64,000 nt of DNA from Pomphorhynchus laevis (Eukaryota; Acanthocephala; Palaeacanthocephala; Echinorhynchida; Pomphorhynchidae), in assembly GCA_012934845.2 (NCBI GenBank), contig WNNJ02003787.1, positions 1 to 64,000 of the forward strand. Direction: 5' to 3'. Of the stretch, positions 22,922 to 35,431 are shown piece by piece (the stretch's first letter is position 1; the number at the start of each line of letters is the position of its first letter). Both the position numbers and the translations under genes were made by a program. Under the pieces are notes generated by a model that was not told where the DNA came from, did not search any database, and saw only the letters and a list, made by a program, of their open reading frames with translations.

Positions 22922-23334
22922 AAATATCAGAACTACCTGCTAAGAAACGACGCTATCAACTAAGGAATAATAAAAATAATAAAATCAAAAACAATGGGCC
23001 GAAAAACTTGGTGTGATTGAAAAACAATAAACTAGTGTATCTAAAAATGAGATAAAGCACTTTTAAATGATCATTTTTCTCATCAATATTTATCCGACCC
23101 TACGTCGATTTTGAATCACATGTTTTCGATCTACGAAAACATGTGAAAAACAATTCCTCTTGTTTTATTTTATCTGGAAACCTCTTAAAATTTGATGTTT
23201 ATTCCTGTTTTCTGAACTTCGACGATCTTGTGATAAATTGATCAACAGTTGACTCAAACATGTGGGCTTTCCTACCCACGTGTCTGTGTAGTATAGCAGT
23301 TAAAGATAGAATATTTTAGTTAAACCAGATACAT

Positions 23335-23965
23335 ATGAACAATTGACAAAATATTTTTTCCATTTGTATTGATGAAAATACAGGCATCACATCATCAGTT
23401 ATGCTCATCATTTTTATCAATTTCGTAAAGCGGTGAAATACGTGAAGAGATTGTATTTTTGCTAACACTACATCAGCGAAATACCATAACTTAAATATGT
23501 CCATCTGTTATGAACGGATCTTCTCGAAAAATTGGCATTCCAAATTCGTATTACATGGCGATCAACAGCTGATGGCTACCTCATCAAGGAAATTTCTTAC
23601 TTCAGAAGATAATGAGCTGCTACGATCAGAGTGAAAATTGCTGGAGCAGCCAAGTATCGAGAATATTTGGACACGACCACGACATACTAAACAAATCGAA
23701 ACACATGTAAGCGTAAGCAAAAATAAGTTAAAAACAAATATTACTGAATATTCGACAAAATATTTCTCTTTATGTACTTTTTCCAATTTGTATTGATAAA
23801 AATACATCACATCATCAGCTATTTTTTCTCGATTTTGTAAAAATGAAATACGTGAAAAGATAATTACCACGTCAACACTAGAACTACCAGAGTTGAAATA
23901 TGTAAATCTGTTATGAACGAATCCTCATCTCAAAAAATTTACATTTCAAAGATTGTCCTTACAAT
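23335..23965 (+). repeat. Diverged direct repeat, about 420 bp apart
   Basis: Two copies share TTGTATTGATGAAAATACAG/TTGTATTGATAAAAATACAT, ATCACATCATCAG, TTTTGTAAAAATGAAATACG and ATCTGTTATGAACGA. They are degenerate and non-coding as far as I can see. Confidence 0.5.
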
Positions 23966-24254
23966 GATGGTGCCCTATTTTGAAAAAATTGTTAAATGCT
24001 TTAACGAGATTACGAATTTTTTAATGATCAAATTTTTTATCTGATTTATTTGACGCCCCATCGATTTCAAAATTGATATTCTTTACAGATTTTTGTGAAC
24101 ATGATACATGAGTCTAGAAAGGCATTTATTATTAATACAACGACAAAGCCCGTTGCTGTTCAGTCTGCTCACATTTGATGGTTACATAAAGGCATTTGAA
24201 AAGAAACTATTTTCAGTTTGTTTTAAAAAATTAAATAATCGGGAGAATTCAAAT

Positions 24255-24412
24255 AAAAATTTTATTGTTACAAATTTTCGATCACTACTGCGATCATCAC
24301 CAGGAATATATGTTGCTGATGATGATCATCCGAAACTGCGATCATAATCAGCAACATATATTTCTGATGATGATCGCAGTAGTGATCGAAAATTTGTAAC
24401 AATAAAATTTTT
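24255..24412. repeat. Near-perfect palindrome, arms about 70 bp
   Basis: The left arm starts AAAAATTTTATTGTTACAAA and the right arm ends with its exact complement. Inside, CGATCACTACTGCGATCATC and ATATATGTTGCTGAT also pair. The centre is near 24333. No coding frame depends on it, and a recent inverted duplication or foldback element is likely. Confidence 0.75.
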
Positions 24413-25201
24413 CTTTGACTTCTCTCGGTTCGTTTAACTTTGAAAAGAAAATGGAAGTATTTATGTGGATGATCAAAGATTAAGATACTTCCCATACCTC
24501 AAACATTTAGATGATCTCCTGGAAGATGTATAAGCAAATCGCTAAACTCTCAACAGAATTTTTAAAATATCATCGAATCATTGAACAATTTATCACACGA
24601 TCTGCGAAGTTCTGAAAACTGGAAGATACATCGAAATGTATGTGGTTTCTAGCGAATGTGAAAATGGATGAAATAAACCTTCAAATGTTATTATTGAATT
24701 CTAAAATGCATTTGATTTACATGTGGAAGCAAAAAATCTGTAATATTAGATCTGAGTTGGAAAGAATCGAGAAAAGCGATTAAACAGAAAACATATTAGA
24801 AAAAAATTATTAGACATAAAAAAATAAAAAACATAGATGAAAACGAGTTAATGATAACATGTAATTCCAGAAATGTTTTCCTGGTTAAAGAAATTTGCGA
24901 AAGCATTGCTCACTATGATTTTACACATTTATTGTGGATTTTTGTTCGCTATAATGAATTTATTAAGTCTCAAAATAGGTGTAGTCTGATTTAATAAAAC
25001 TAGTAGTGATTTTATATCTGAAGGTCACAATATAAACCTGATATTAATTCTCTATTATTGAATATTCCGGATTTTTAATTTATTTGCACTCGGATGTCGT
25101 AATGTAAACGAAGTCTAAACCAGAGGTTTTATTTATCAATCTAGAAAACAATCAGTTTATAAAAACAGTTATAGATACTCATGTCAATTAGAGATTATTG
25201 A

Positions 25202-28200
25202 CTATATACCACATTCTTCCCCTACATAATAGTTTGAAAGATAAGCAGGTTGACCTCGCTGTCTTTTACTTCTTCGTACCTCGTTGTTAGATTGGTTGAC
25301 TTGAGTAGTAATCGTCTGCCTATCCAAATTCAAGTTTGATTGGGTTGATGTAGCTTCTTCGTTGCTATTTCCGTCCATTGCTTGGGAGGAGGCTTCCTCA
25401 AAGTTTGATAAGTTAAGATCTTGGCTTATGGATGTCGTTGTTGGATGTAGGAATTCCTTTTGGTTAGTATTGTTTGACTCTGCTAATGTCGTTCCATCTT
25501 CTGGCCCGGACCACGACAATGATAGTTGATCTTCAGGGCAAGGTGCAAAGTACGTCGTTGAAAACGTGGAAACGTGCCCACTTTTTAGTTGTATTCTAGC
25601 GTAGTGCTGGTTCGATTCTAGCAACAGTGCTTCTTGTACCACATTGTCTCCTTTATTACGACAACGAACCAGAACCGGCCCCAAATTTAAAAGCCAACTT
25701 GGTAGCGAACGGCCTGTTGAAGATCCTCGGTCGTACTTGAACATACGTTCATGAGGCGTTGCGTTGGTAGATGTACACAGCAAACACCGAATTGAGTTCA
25801 GCACAGAAGGCAAAACTGACGCCTAAGACTGTATTGGTAATTTCGCATCCAACACCGATAACTGAATTCCACGCCATATCGTTCCATTTAATCGCTCACA
25901 TTGGCCATTGCCCCGCGGATTGTAAGAAGAAGTTTGGCTTGTAGCAATCCCAAGTGAAGATGTAAACACTTTGAATTCGCGTGACACAAAAGCGCTTCCT
26001 CGGTCTGAGTGCAAATATTTCGGTGTCCCAAAAAGGTAGAAAAGCTGCTTTAAGCATGTTATAACTGATTCGGCAGAAGTATCGCAACACGGAAATGCCC
26101 ACGGAAACCTTGAAAACTCATCGACGACCGTCAGTATATATTTTGCGTTTGTTTTACTGGGAAGTGGACCCTTGAAGTCGATTGACAAACGTTCAAACGG
26201 TTGAAGTGATTTGATTAAGACGCTGGTGGGAGGACGATAGAATCTCGGCTTTATCTTTGCACACGTTGAACAAGAGTTTACAACTTCCCGTATATCACTT
26301 AAAGAAAATGGCAAATTCTTCGCCCTGACATAATGCCACAATCTTGTCTGACCAGGATGACATAGTGAACGGTGTAATTTTATTAAGTCGGATTGAGAAG
26401 TCGTTACGCCGGAGCATGCTAGTCGTGATAAAGCGTCCGCTGCTACGTTGTCAACGCCGGGACGATAAATGATCTTAAAGCGAAATTGGGATAACTCTAA
26501 TCGCCAGCGTTCAATTTTTTCATTTTTTATCCTATTCGAATGTGAAGAATCATATAAACAACTGATCTTTGATCTGTAATAACTCGAAATGGACGTTAAT
26601 GAGGTAGTGACGCCATTCTTTAAGAGCTTCAATTATTGCCAGAGCTTCTAATTCAATCGCTGGATTGCGCTTTTCATGTTTGGACAGTACTCGCGAAAAA
26701 AAAGCAACTGGTCTACCACGCTGGCTCAAGGTAGCCGCTATCGCTACTTTTGATGCATCTGTCTCTACTTCAAACGGTAAATTTTCATCTATACACGAAC
26801 GGCAGGCACACATTAAAGCTGCTTTTATATCCTTCAAGCTCTTCATTGCTGATTCACCCATGGGAAAATTTGTCTCTGTAGCAAAATCTCGAGCGCGGTG
26901 CGCAAAACCAGGTATCCAGCGACAATAGTAAGTTAACAACCCCCGCAGATGGGAATGTTCGGTTGCATCCGTCGGATTCTTGAGCTCGAAGATTGGTCTA
27001 GTTCGTCGTGGGTCGGGCTTAATCATTCCGTTCTCAATACACTGTCCCAAAACGCTTATTGACTCGGATGCGAACACACTCTTGGTTTCGTTTAATGTTA
27101 GATGGTATTTTCTTGCCATGGCTAAGAATTTCTGGAGGTTTGCGTTATGCTCTTCCCTATTCTTTCCTGCAATTAAAATGTCGTCGAGATACGAAAAGAC
27201 ACCAGACAATGCTTCTCTGTCAATTAAACTATTCATGATGCGCTGGAACACTGCTACACCGTTTGTGAGCCCGAAAGGCACTCGTTTGTATTGATAAAGG
27301 CCTCCAGCAGCCTCGAAAGCGGTGAACTCTTTTTCGGATTGTAAAATAGGTAGTTGATTGTAGGCATCTTTCATATCCACGCATGAGAATATTCGATAGT
27401 TCGAAAGCTTGTCTATTAAATCATCCGTTCGTGGCAAGGGAAATGCGTCGAGCAATGTGAATCGATTGATCGTCCGTGAATAGTCGATCACCATTCTTTG
27501 TTTTCCCTGAGAATTTGTAACAATGAGTGCTTGTGCCCTCCGGGGGATGAACTTGGTTCTATGATGCCGTTTTCGAGAAGTCGCTTTACTTCTGATTTAA
27601 TAAATGCGTCCTGACTAGGAGTTCGTCGACAAGATTTTGTTTGCAATGGACGAATATCGATACTCCTATGTTCAAATAACGGATGTGGTTCAACATGCAT
27701 TGCTTCCAGGGCCCCAATAACAATCGGTGCATGCATTTCTCCAAACTCCAGTGCAAGATGCTTGAAACGCCTGAGAAAAGGATGGCCCAAAATTACATCA
27801 GCACAAAGGTTGTCTAGAACAAAACACTTGACACCATAATATTTTTCGCCCATTAGCTCCAAATCGAGAGCAACTGTTTCCCTCAAAACGCTTTGAAAAG
27901 AAGACGATGCCATCCGAGCAATTTCGTAACACTTAGTAGTTGACCGTTTACAACGTTTTATCATGTTTGACGATATAAAATTTGAACTGCTACCAGTATC
28001 TATCAGAGCATTCATTTTGATACCGTAAGCCATTATAGAAACCATGGCGTTCTTGAGACCCGGAGAAGAAAGCTGTGAAATTTGAGCAATCTCTATTGAA
28101 TTCAAGTCAATCGAATTGCGCTTCCTGGACATGCACATTTTGGCAAAATGACCGACTTTTTGACACGATCGGCATTTAACTTTTAGCGCCGGGCATTGGG

Positions 28201-28825
28201 CTCGAGGATGTTTTGCATTTCCACAGAAGAAACAAGATTGACGGGTAGCATTAACTTGAATTGCCGGAGAGTCGTCCGTCATATTTTCACTACTAGCTGC
28301 AACATTAATAGGATCCATCATTTGCACAGGTTGACAAGAGTACGAGTTAGCTTGTAATTCGGCCTGTTCAAGCGATCGAGCAGCTTGATAAGCGTCGTCC
28401 AGCGAAAGCTTTGACCGCTCCAATAAACGTTGACGGATGCTCGAAGAAGCCAACCCTCGAATAAACGAATCGCGAACGTACTCATCGTGATAACGCTTCG
28501 CATTTACATCCTCAAAATCACATGATTTTGCTAAATGCAGTAGTTCATGTAGAAACTGATCAATGGTTTGTGGATAAGCTTGCTTGTACGTTGACAAAAC
28601 GTGTCGTTGAAACACCACATTGCGCGGCTTTACGAACAAAGCCTCTAGAGCAAGCATTGCATCTGCAAATATTTCGGTAGACTCGATGTATCGAAACAGA
28701 TCTGCACTGATCAGGTTCGTTAATAGTGTCATTTTATGCTCTTCTCTAAGATCGGGAATACAAGAAAGAAACGTATTTAATCGAGGACAGCTTGTCCATA
28801 ACAAATTGATAAATAAATTGTCGTA
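25202..28825 (-). mobile_element. Ty3/Gypsy LTR retrotransposon fossil 1
   Basis: A minus-strand gag-pol region of a Ty3/Gypsy-type element. Gag with two zinc knuckles (CFFCGNAKHPRAQC and CRSCQKVGHFAKMC) lies at about 28100-28800. An aspartic protease with ALIDTGSSSNFIS follows at about 28000, then reverse transcriptase with YLDD and RNase H over about 26600-27500. The integrase zinc-binding region and core (FERLSIDFKGPLPS) run to about 25820, then a C-terminal tail to 25202. The order of parts is complete, but the coding region is broken, with roughly three interruptions. I could not find paired LTRs in the flanks. The good state of the motifs suggests moderate age. Confidence 0.85.
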
Positions 28826-29235
28826 GTAATCGACAAAAGGTTTATTAATACGTTAATTTCGATATGCGCTGGTATCATCTTCAGCGTATCTACAAAAAAT
28901 AAATTACATAAGAAATAATAATAATAAAATTGAAATTAGTTATAAGTTCCAGGTATTCTTGAATTTCTATAAATCCTAGAAATGATAGTTTTTAGGTGTG
29001 ATCAAGAAAGATAGTAGAGTACATCACACATATTATATATACCTTATAAATATAAATAATATATTAAAAAATAAAATAATAATGTGGGCTATAAATTGTC
29101 TTAGTTATAAATACTTACAATAATATACACAAAATATCCTACAATATAAAATCCTTGGGAACATTAACTTATTTATCGGAAGGATTCTTATTGCTAAAAT
29201 TGATCTGGCTAAAAATTGTCATGATTAATAATACT
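28826..29235. other. Spacer between Gypsy fossil 1 and LINE B8
   Basis: AT-rich, no open frame of note. It may include an unrecognised 5' terminal repeat or leader of Gypsy fossil 1. No match to the other flank was seen by eye. Confidence 0.3.
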
Positions 29236-31262
29236 AATTTATTTAACGTGGCAAATGCGTGCCAACTGCACGCTTACAAGTCCACTAACAAAAAAATGAA
29301 AAATTCAAGCATATAAATTGATTAAATGGGATCGGATTTGGCGTTCGAAGCACGACAGGGAAGTTGATTGGCGTATATGAATGGGCAGATGATTCCACGG
29401 TAGAGGAGCAGCGACAACGAAGGAGCGGAAGCCAGAAAAGGTAGAGTAGTTTTGGGACATGTAAAAGAAGGGAATTACGGGAACGCAAGGAACAGTAAAC
29501 AGGACGAGAATTGTCGAGAAAAGGAAGGTTGAGAAATGATGGGGTATGAAGGGTTACAAGGCGGAAAGCAACGAGAAGAAGACGAATTTGAACACGACAA
29601 TAAATGGTAGGCCTATCAAGAGAAACAAGATAGTGGGATGTATGATCAAAACGACGACAGAGGAGAACTCGGACGGCAGCGTTGATGATGCGTTGTAAAG
29701 GAAGAAGAGTGGATTTAGGTGAGTTTAAAAATAGACTAAGACAGTAATCAAGTCTTGAGAAAAGAAGAGAAGATATGAGATTCATACAAGAAGGGAAATC
29801 GTTCAATTTACGAATTTGACAGAGGTTGCGGAGTATCAAGGAAGATGATCGTACTTTATCTCTAACGAAAGGTTTAAATGAAAGTCGGTTGTCGAAATGG
29901 AAGACTAGGAAAACGAGATTATCAACGATTATCAACAATAGGAAGAATTGTAGAATTTAATGATACGGAGGGAGGTTCTAAGCCGAGGCGTCGAGGTAGG
30001 ATCCACATAATTTTGGATTTATCAGGATTCAGGGAAAGGCGAAGGGAAGAAAGATGATTGGAAATTGAGACAAGACAGTTTGAAGCAGAAACACTAAGAT
30101 CATGAATACGATAAGCAGGTGCGTGAGCATAGATGAGAATTTCATCAGCATATTGCATAACATTGAAGTTAAATTTATGACAAATCGAAAACAAATCACC
30201 GAGAAGAGAGAAAAGCATAGGGCCTAATACTGAGCCTTGTGGAACACCGGACGGAATGGGCGAAGGATGGGAGAGAGAAGAGTTAGAATAGACGCGAAAT
30301 GTACGGTTTGATAGATATGAAGAAAGCCATGATACAGTGGGTAAAGAGAAGCCATAATCATGACGAAGGCGATGGAGATGAATCGAGTGATCGACGATGT
30401 CAAAAGCAGACGATAGATCAAGAGAAACTATGACACTATATAATTTATGATCGCGCGATATGAGTAAGTCGTTATAAACTTTAAGACATGCAATTTCGGT
30501 AGAGTAATTAGAGCGAAAAGCGGCTTGGAAGGGAGGAAATAAGTTAGAGGAATAGAGATATGTATTAACTTGCTTAAGAACGAGACGCTCAAGGAGTTTA
30601 GAGAGGGTTTTGAGAAGTCAGATAGGACGGTACGAAGATGGTAGTCAGGAGTCTAGAGATTGATTTTTGATGAGATGACGAACAGTTGCGCATTTCCAGA
30701 TGGAAGGAAATGTACGGCTACGGATAGACGAGTTGAACATTGTGGTCAAGAAGTGTAAGATAGAGGAGCAGATGTTTTTAAGCAAATGATTGGGAATTGG
30801 GTCAGACGGAGATTTTATTAGGTAATGATGTCAGAACCGAAGAAACTTCATCAGAAGAAATGGGTGGAAGGTGGAATAGTTCTGGGAGGGAAGTATTTAA
30901 AGAGAAGAGTGGGTACAAGAGGGCTATGGGTAGTAGGGAAAGTAAATTAGATAGCTTAGTTTGTAGATAAGAAGAAAATTCATCAGAATTTATATTACAA
31001 GGGGTAGATGATCGTGAAAGAATTGAGTTTAAGATTTTCCAATGAGATTTAGAGTTTGAAGATGATTCGAGTTGATTTCGCCAAAAGAGAGTACGTTTAG
31101 TACGTATAAGAATGAGATGTGAACGGCGTTGAGAAAAGTAGGAATCACGAAGATTTAAAGGGAATGAGTTGGGAGAACGTTTAAGAAAGCGATTTATCAC
31201 ACGAAAAGAGTGACATAGCCGACGCTTTGAAATACTACAGTCTGAATCGAACCATGGAGCAT
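29236..31262 (-). mobile_element. L2-like LINE copy B8, at the broken end of Gypsy fossil 2
   Basis: Minus-strand copy with the GTGGACTTGTAAGCGTGC 3' UTR and an intact hairpin at 29257-29273 (GCGTGC, AGTTG, GCACGC). The reverse transcriptase carries YADEILIYAHAP (catalytic YADD altered to YADE) in the 29922-30218 piece and the C-terminal domain at 29285-29938. It is 5'-truncated upstream of the reverse transcriptase. Its 5' end abuts the RNase H region of Gypsy fossil 2 at about 31258-31270 through a shared CATGCTC. A possible 5-bp target duplication is TCATG. Several frameshifts are present. Confidence 0.75.
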
Positions 31263-33610
31263 GAACGATACGGACCGTTGATCAGTAATAATCGTAAAGG
31301 GGCGTCTGATAAGGTGTTGTCTTCACTTTCGAAGTGACTCCACAATAGCATGCGCTTCTTTCTCAATTGCCGAATATCGCGACTCCGGATTGGTCAACGA
31401 CCGAGAGAAAAAGGCCACTGGGTTTCCTTCTTGGCTGAGAGATGCGCCTATGGTTGTCGCGGATGCGTCAGTTTCGACAGTTAATGGCTTATTGTTGTCA
31501 ATGTGATATAGTGCGGCTTTCATTATGTCCGATTTTATGTCTTCAAACGCTGCGATTGCCTCATCATTCATGGGAAACTGTGAAACGTTAATTTTTGCCA
31601 TTTTGAGTGAAAAGTTTGCTATCCAATTCGCATAGTAAGCAAACATACCTTGCACTCGTTTAAGTTCAGACTGACATGATGGAATTGGTAGGGATTTCAG
31701 AGGCTCAAATCGTTCCGGGTCTGGTTTGAAGCTACCATTTCTGATCTGATATCCGAGAAGGTTGATTTCTTCTCTACAGAATTTGCATTTCCCATTGTTG
31801 AACTTTAAGTTTAATGATGTACAGACTGAAAGAAATCGATCTACATTTTGGTCATGCTCCTCTTTTGTGCGTCCACATATAGTGATGTCGTCTAGGTAGG
31901 CGTATGTATCGGTCAAATCATTGTCCGCGACTATTTTATCCATGATTCTTTGAAAACATGCTACCGCGTTGGTTAAACCAAAAGGAATCCTGGTAAATTG
32001 ATAAAGTTTGCCGCATGCTTCGAATGTCGTATATTGACGATCGGATGGGTGAATTTCGACTTGGTGATAGGCGGATTCAAGATCAATAGTTGAGAAGAAT
32101 TTGTATTGAGATATTTCCGTAATCAGGTTCTCTATGTTTGAAAGGGGATATCCGTCGAGATGCGTATATTGGTTTATTGTCTTGGAGTAGTCTACAACCA
32201 TTCGTTTCTTTCTTCGCTGATTAGTCGTCACGAATGCTTGTGCTCGCCAAGGCGTTGTGCTCGGCTCAATTATGTGTTCCCGCAGAAGTTTGTCTATCTC
32301 ATTACGTATGAACGCATAGTTCTCGCGTGTGTGTTTTCGAGATTTTGTAATAATAGGTGTACAGTTTTATTTTAGGTGCTCAAATAGCTTTGGAGGTTCA
32401 GCAATGTTCATTACTCTCAATGAAATTGGTTCTTCTTGACCGTGAAATCGAAATTGGATGTTGGAATGTCTCTTCATAAAGTCGATACCACGGATTATGT
32501 ATGTTTGAACAGAGATTGTCTAGAATCAGTACTTTTACATTACGAAATAGCTTTCCTTGCATACGAATGTCGACTGTTATCGAACCATTTGAAGTTACCT
32601 GAATTCCGGAGGATGCCATTGATATTTTGGATTGCAGACGCCACACTTTAACATTTAATCGTGTTATGTGATTCGAGCTTACGAAGTTCAACGTGCTCCC
32701 AGTGTCAAATAAAGCGTTAAGGCAAATGCCGTTAACAAATACCTTTTGCGTAGCAATGCTGCCGCTTGATCCACAAAGCCCGCCGTTACTTTGGAATGCA
32801 GCGTTACAGTGCCCCGATCGGCAAACCTTGGCGAAGTGCCCTGTTTTCTGACACTTATTGCATACCGAATTTCGTGCGGGACAATGTTTCCTTGTATGCT
32901 TGACTTTTCCACCGCAGAAGTAGCATTTCCACGTACTTGATTTATCAGCTGCTGCGACTTGCTCGGCATTTGTGGCTGTCGAGTTGTAGTTGGGATATAC
33001 CGTTTACTCAACGGATTTATTATGTACTGCAGATGCAAGCCGGTTAGGTGCGCCGTATGATTTGACCCTCGACTCGGCTAATTCGAGAGACCGAATTTGA
33101 GTACATGCTGTTTGTAAATGCAATTCGGAGTTTTCCAGCAATCGTTGACGAATATGATCAGAATAGATTCCGGTGATTATGGCGTCAAGAAGCGTCTCAT
33201 CGTGATAGCTCTCGGCGGTCATGGCTTCGAAGTTGCATTCCGCTGCCAGCAGACGTAGTTCGGATAAGTATTGGTCGAACGTTTCATTCGGACTTTGCTT
33301 CCGACACCGCAGCATGTGTCGGGCGTATACTTGGCTAACTGGCCGCTCATATCGCTCACTGAGCAACATTATGGCGTCAGTGTAGTTCGCATACGTGATG
33401 AGCTTAAACACTGCTGGCGATACGAAATTGAATAGCGTGTATAGTTGCGAGTCTTCATCCTCTACTGCCAGCTTTCGAATGTAATTTTTGAACGTTACGG
33501 ACCAATGACGGAAGTGATCCTGCGCTTTAGGATCGTCGGGTAATATCGTCAGACGCTCTGGTCGTAGATGAGATTCTGCCATAGAGATAATATTACTCAA
33601 TAAATTGTAG
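31263..33610 (-). mobile_element. Ty3/Gypsy LTR retrotransposon fossil 2
   Basis: Gag (MAESHLRPERLTILPDD start near 33580), a zinc-knuckle region near 32850-32950 and an aspartic protease region near 32650-32700 can be recognised. Reverse transcriptase with YLDD lies within 31350-32200, and the start of RNase H follows. It is related to fossil 1 but clearly a different lineage. It is broken, with about four interruptions. Everything downstream of RNase H is absent at the point where LINE B8 now lies. No LTR was recognised. It looks older than fossil 1. Confidence 0.85.
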
Positions 33611-34249
33611 TGTGAACAGATACGCTTGTAAAAAGCTATATTGAATAATATCGACAACACAAAGTAGGACATCAGTAAGTGTAAATAGTTTACGTTAAGG
33701 GTTAAGATTTACAATATAAATAGTAAGTTAATTTTCATCACAGTATGCATAATGGAAGATATTAGAAACAGAAATGCAAGTTAGTAATAATATTCCAAAA
33801 AGTATTTATATAGGAAATGTAAACGAAACTCCTTCAGTGAGGAAACTTAATATTCTAACTGTAAGGTAGATACCCTTCAAGTGTTTAGTTACTAAAACCC
33901 TTTGTATAGAAATATCAGTTGAAAATTAAGGTAGAAACCTTTCTGAAGATGGTTATTTTAAGGTATTACCAAAAGAATTATAGAAATATTTCTATAATAA
34001 TATTTCTAAACATAGTATTTTTAGAGAGTATTTCTAAAAATAGTCTTTGTTATTAAAACTCTTACACTACATTGGATTAACTAGCTACATTGGATTACTA
34101 ACTACTTACAAAGAGAGAGCAAAGAGAGGTCATACAAAGTAAATACAATATCGTATAAAAATCTAAAGAAGAACTTAAATTAGAAGAACCTAAACCTAAA
34201 AACCTATACCAGAAGATCCTACACAATTTTTATTGAAATCTACACAAGA
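33611..34249. other. Spacer upstream of LINE A2
   Basis: AT-rich. It contains repeated words such as AATATTTCTA/TATTTCTAAA at 33985-34045. The stretch 34045-34110 (ATTAAAACTCTTACAC, ACTAACTACTTACAA) resembles words in the leader of RLE element 2 near 57.8-58.0 kb. It may hold the A2 5' UTR or leader sequence of Gypsy fossil 2. No gene is seen. Confidence 0.35.
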
Positions 34250-34287
34250 TACTTTACTCTGATAAAGTCTGAATATACATTCATATA

Positions 34288-35431
34288 ATGGTCAAACAGA
34301 GGAAGACTACAAAGCGAGGTGATGCTGCCAAGTTTGTGGATTATCAGGTTTGGTGTTCAAGTGAAGATTGTCATGTGTGGACAAGTGTTTCCGTTCGCGG
34401 AGAAAAGAAAACAGCTCTGTCTAATGCATCTTTCTACTGCGGGTACTGCTGCACATCTTTGATAAATGATTTGAAGACGGAATCTACCCCCTTGGTTGTC
34501 GGTCAGTCGAGTTGTAATTCTCTTAGACCCATATCAGCTCCACCAATTTCAAAAAGCATAAGTGCCGGTCAAAGTAAGGAAGTTCTTATTTCCAAATCTA
34601 CTAAGAATGTTGAAAATTCCAGTCATAGTGATGGAAGCTATTCTAACTCTATATATCCCTCCTCAAGTCTTAACTCTATATATCCCTGCTCAAGTCTTGC
34701 AAATTATCCAATGAATATAGATTTAACTGCAGATGGTGAGACTGTAGCCATGGATGTTCCAGTGCATTTACCCGATGTTACTAATGATGAAAATACACAC
34801 TGTCAGGTTTTGAATCATGGTCATATGTCTGATAATGGGACTGTCAAAAAGAAGGAACAAGCTTCAACGATAAGTTAACATACACTATCCGCAGTGTCAC
34901 GTGACAGTCTTGAATTGCAAATTGGTAATAATAGGAAACACACCGCTGATCGATGTAGATCAGTTATTCTGACCAATGTAAGAGAATCTTTATTTGAGAA
35001 CGCACAACTACGTCTTAACGAGGACGTCCAGAGTGTGAGATTTATATTGACGCAGGTACTTGGTTCTTGCAATGTGGATATTGTCAAACGTGTTAAACTC
35101 GTTGCATTATTTCGACTGGGTAAGCGTGATACACTTAGTAATAGGCCGCGTTTACTCAAGGCTGTATTTAGGGAGCAGTCGCATGCTGGGTTAATTCTTC
35201 GGAATTCATATCGTTTAAAAGGATCCCATGTTAGTCTCTTGAAAGATCTTGACGCTCTTCAAAGGGAGAAATTGTCTCAAGCTAAGAAATAACTCGCATC
35301 TCGTGTTGCACTTGGTGAGAGCAATCTATGTGTGCAAAATTTTCAAGTAGCGAGGCGACGCATTCGAATCCGTTGGTCCCCACTAGATGTATCGCCTCTC
35401 GTGAATGTGGAGGGTTTTGGCAAGGTCTTAT
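34288..35431 (+). pseudogene. LINE A2 ORF1 (zinc finger plus RNA-binding region)
   Basis: Starts at an ATG. Residues 18-56 form a cysteine-rich finger: VWCSSEDCHVWTS followed by YCGYCCTSL, a treble-clef or PHD-like spacing with aromatic residues. A low-complexity serine-rich linker follows. The conserved C-terminal half begins near 34960 (VILTNVRESL, VKLVALFRLGKR, RPRLLKAVF, LLKDLDALQ). In-frame TAA codons at 34876 and 35290 interrupt the frame, and the sequence past them (GESNLCVQNFQVARR) is still in frame. ORF1 overlaps ORF2 from 35328. Its family role is RNA binding in the retrotransposition particle. Confidence 0.75.

Larger units (their letters stand above)
22922..25200. other. Gene-poor AT-rich stretch with inverted and direct repeats
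   Basis: Holds a diverged direct repeat (about 23335-23545 and 23755-23965) and a long near-perfect palindrome (24255-24412). Short open pieces (for example from ATGGCTACCTCATCAAGG near 23572) carry no known domain. The last part, 24420-25200, shows nothing I recognise. The terminal repeat of the neighbouring Gypsy fossil could lie in it but was not found. Confidence 0.45.

Noticed and set aside
25000-33700. Terminal repeats of the Gypsy fossils
   Set aside because: I compared the flanks by eye and found no convincing pair, so I give only the coding extents.
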